From: Lysinibacillus sp. PLM2
Lineage (GTDB): Bacteria > Bacillota > Bacilli > Bacillales_A > Planococcaceae
Reading direction: 5' to 3'
Length of the DNA stretch: 64,000 nt
Assembly (NCBI GenBank): GCA_023168345.1
Contig: AP025689.1
Span: 1,176,001 to 1,240,000, forward strand
The notes under the pieces were generated by a model. The model worked only from the letters and a program-made list of their open reading frames with translations, did no database searches and was not told the DNA's origin. A program made the translations under genes and the position numbers. How positions within the stretch are numbered: position 1 is the stretch's first letter; each line of letters begins with the position of its first letter. This document shows positions 63,997-64,000 of the stretch, one piece after another.

Positions 63997-64000
63997 ATGC
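63997..64000 (+). CDS. First codon of the next gene (cut by window end)
   Basis: An ATG at 63997 follows GAAGGGAG at normal spacing. Only four bases are in the window, so the product cannot be named. In B. subtilis a ylm-region gene follows sigG. Confidence 0.5.

Overview
The window is an AT-rich Firmicutes chromosome segment from an endospore-forming member of the order Bacillales. Gene content and order follow the Bacillus subtilis speA-yktAB-yla-pycA-cta-ylb-dcw-ftsAZ-spoIIG-sigG stretch almost continuously. Several departures (an ABC transporter inserted after ylaH, ylbJ inverted, murE/murG/murB absent from the division cluster, an acyl-CoA carboxyltransferase beside gerR) point to a Lysinibacillus/Solibacillus/Rummeliibacillus-like genus (Planococcaceae/Caryophanaceae). 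That placement is inference from synteny and protein similarity recalled from memory, not from a database search. No rRNA, tRNA, CRISPR array, transposase or phage gene was seen.

Layout. 0-2.4 kb: C-terminus of an RND efflux pump and a cidA/cidB (lrgAB) pair. 2.4-14.7 kb: speA (reverse), a nitronate monooxygenase-like gene, yktA, yktB, a ykzI-like gene, yktC/suhB, ylaF, typA, ylaH, a 93-bp higher-order tandem repeat, a three-gene NitT/TauT-type ABC importer, then ylaI, ylaL and ylaN. 14.7-28.3 kb: ftsW, pyruvate carboxylase, and the caa3 oxidase block (heme A synthase ctaA, heme O synthase ctaB, structural genes ctaCDEF, assembly genes ctaG and a DUF420/CtaM protein), then yugN. 28.5-39.8 kb: a divergent stand-alone MurE ligase, ricF/ylbF, a phosphodiesterase, ylbG, ylbA, an unrecognised exported protein, rsmD, coaD, a GC-richer repeat element with inverted ends, ylbJ, ylbL, tmcAL (ylbM), ylbN-rpmF. 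39.9-46 kb: a crotonase-fold enzyme, gerR (ylbO), a carboxyltransferase subunit, panE, a DUF3397-like gene, bshC. 46.1-61 kb: the division and cell-wall cluster mraZ-rsmH-ftsL-pbpB-spoVD-mraY-murD-spoVE-divIB-ylxW-ylxX-sbp-ftsA-ftsZ. 61-64 kb: spoIIGA-sigE and sigG, and the first codon of the next gene.

How it works together. Three themes dominate: aerobic respiration (heme A synthesis plus caa3 oxidase with dedicated assembly factors), septal and cortex peptidoglycan synthesis, and early sporulation control (a Spo0A-type spoIIG promoter, pro-sigma-E and its protease, sigma-G behind a sigma-F-type promoter, and mother-cell-type promoters before spoVD, gerR and possibly the lone murE). The most interesting point is that the division cluster carries no murE, while a divergent MurE with the meso-diaminopimelate signature DNPR stands alone at 28.5 kb behind a mother-cell-like -10 element. 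Old biochemistry on Bacillus sphaericus describes lysine in the vegetative wall and diaminopimelate in the spore cortex, so this gene is a candidate sporulation-dedicated ligase. Other notable signals are the 93-bp repeat array, three helically phased ResD-like boxes between ctaA and ctaB, phased MraZ boxes before mraZ, and a predicted CTG start for spoVE.
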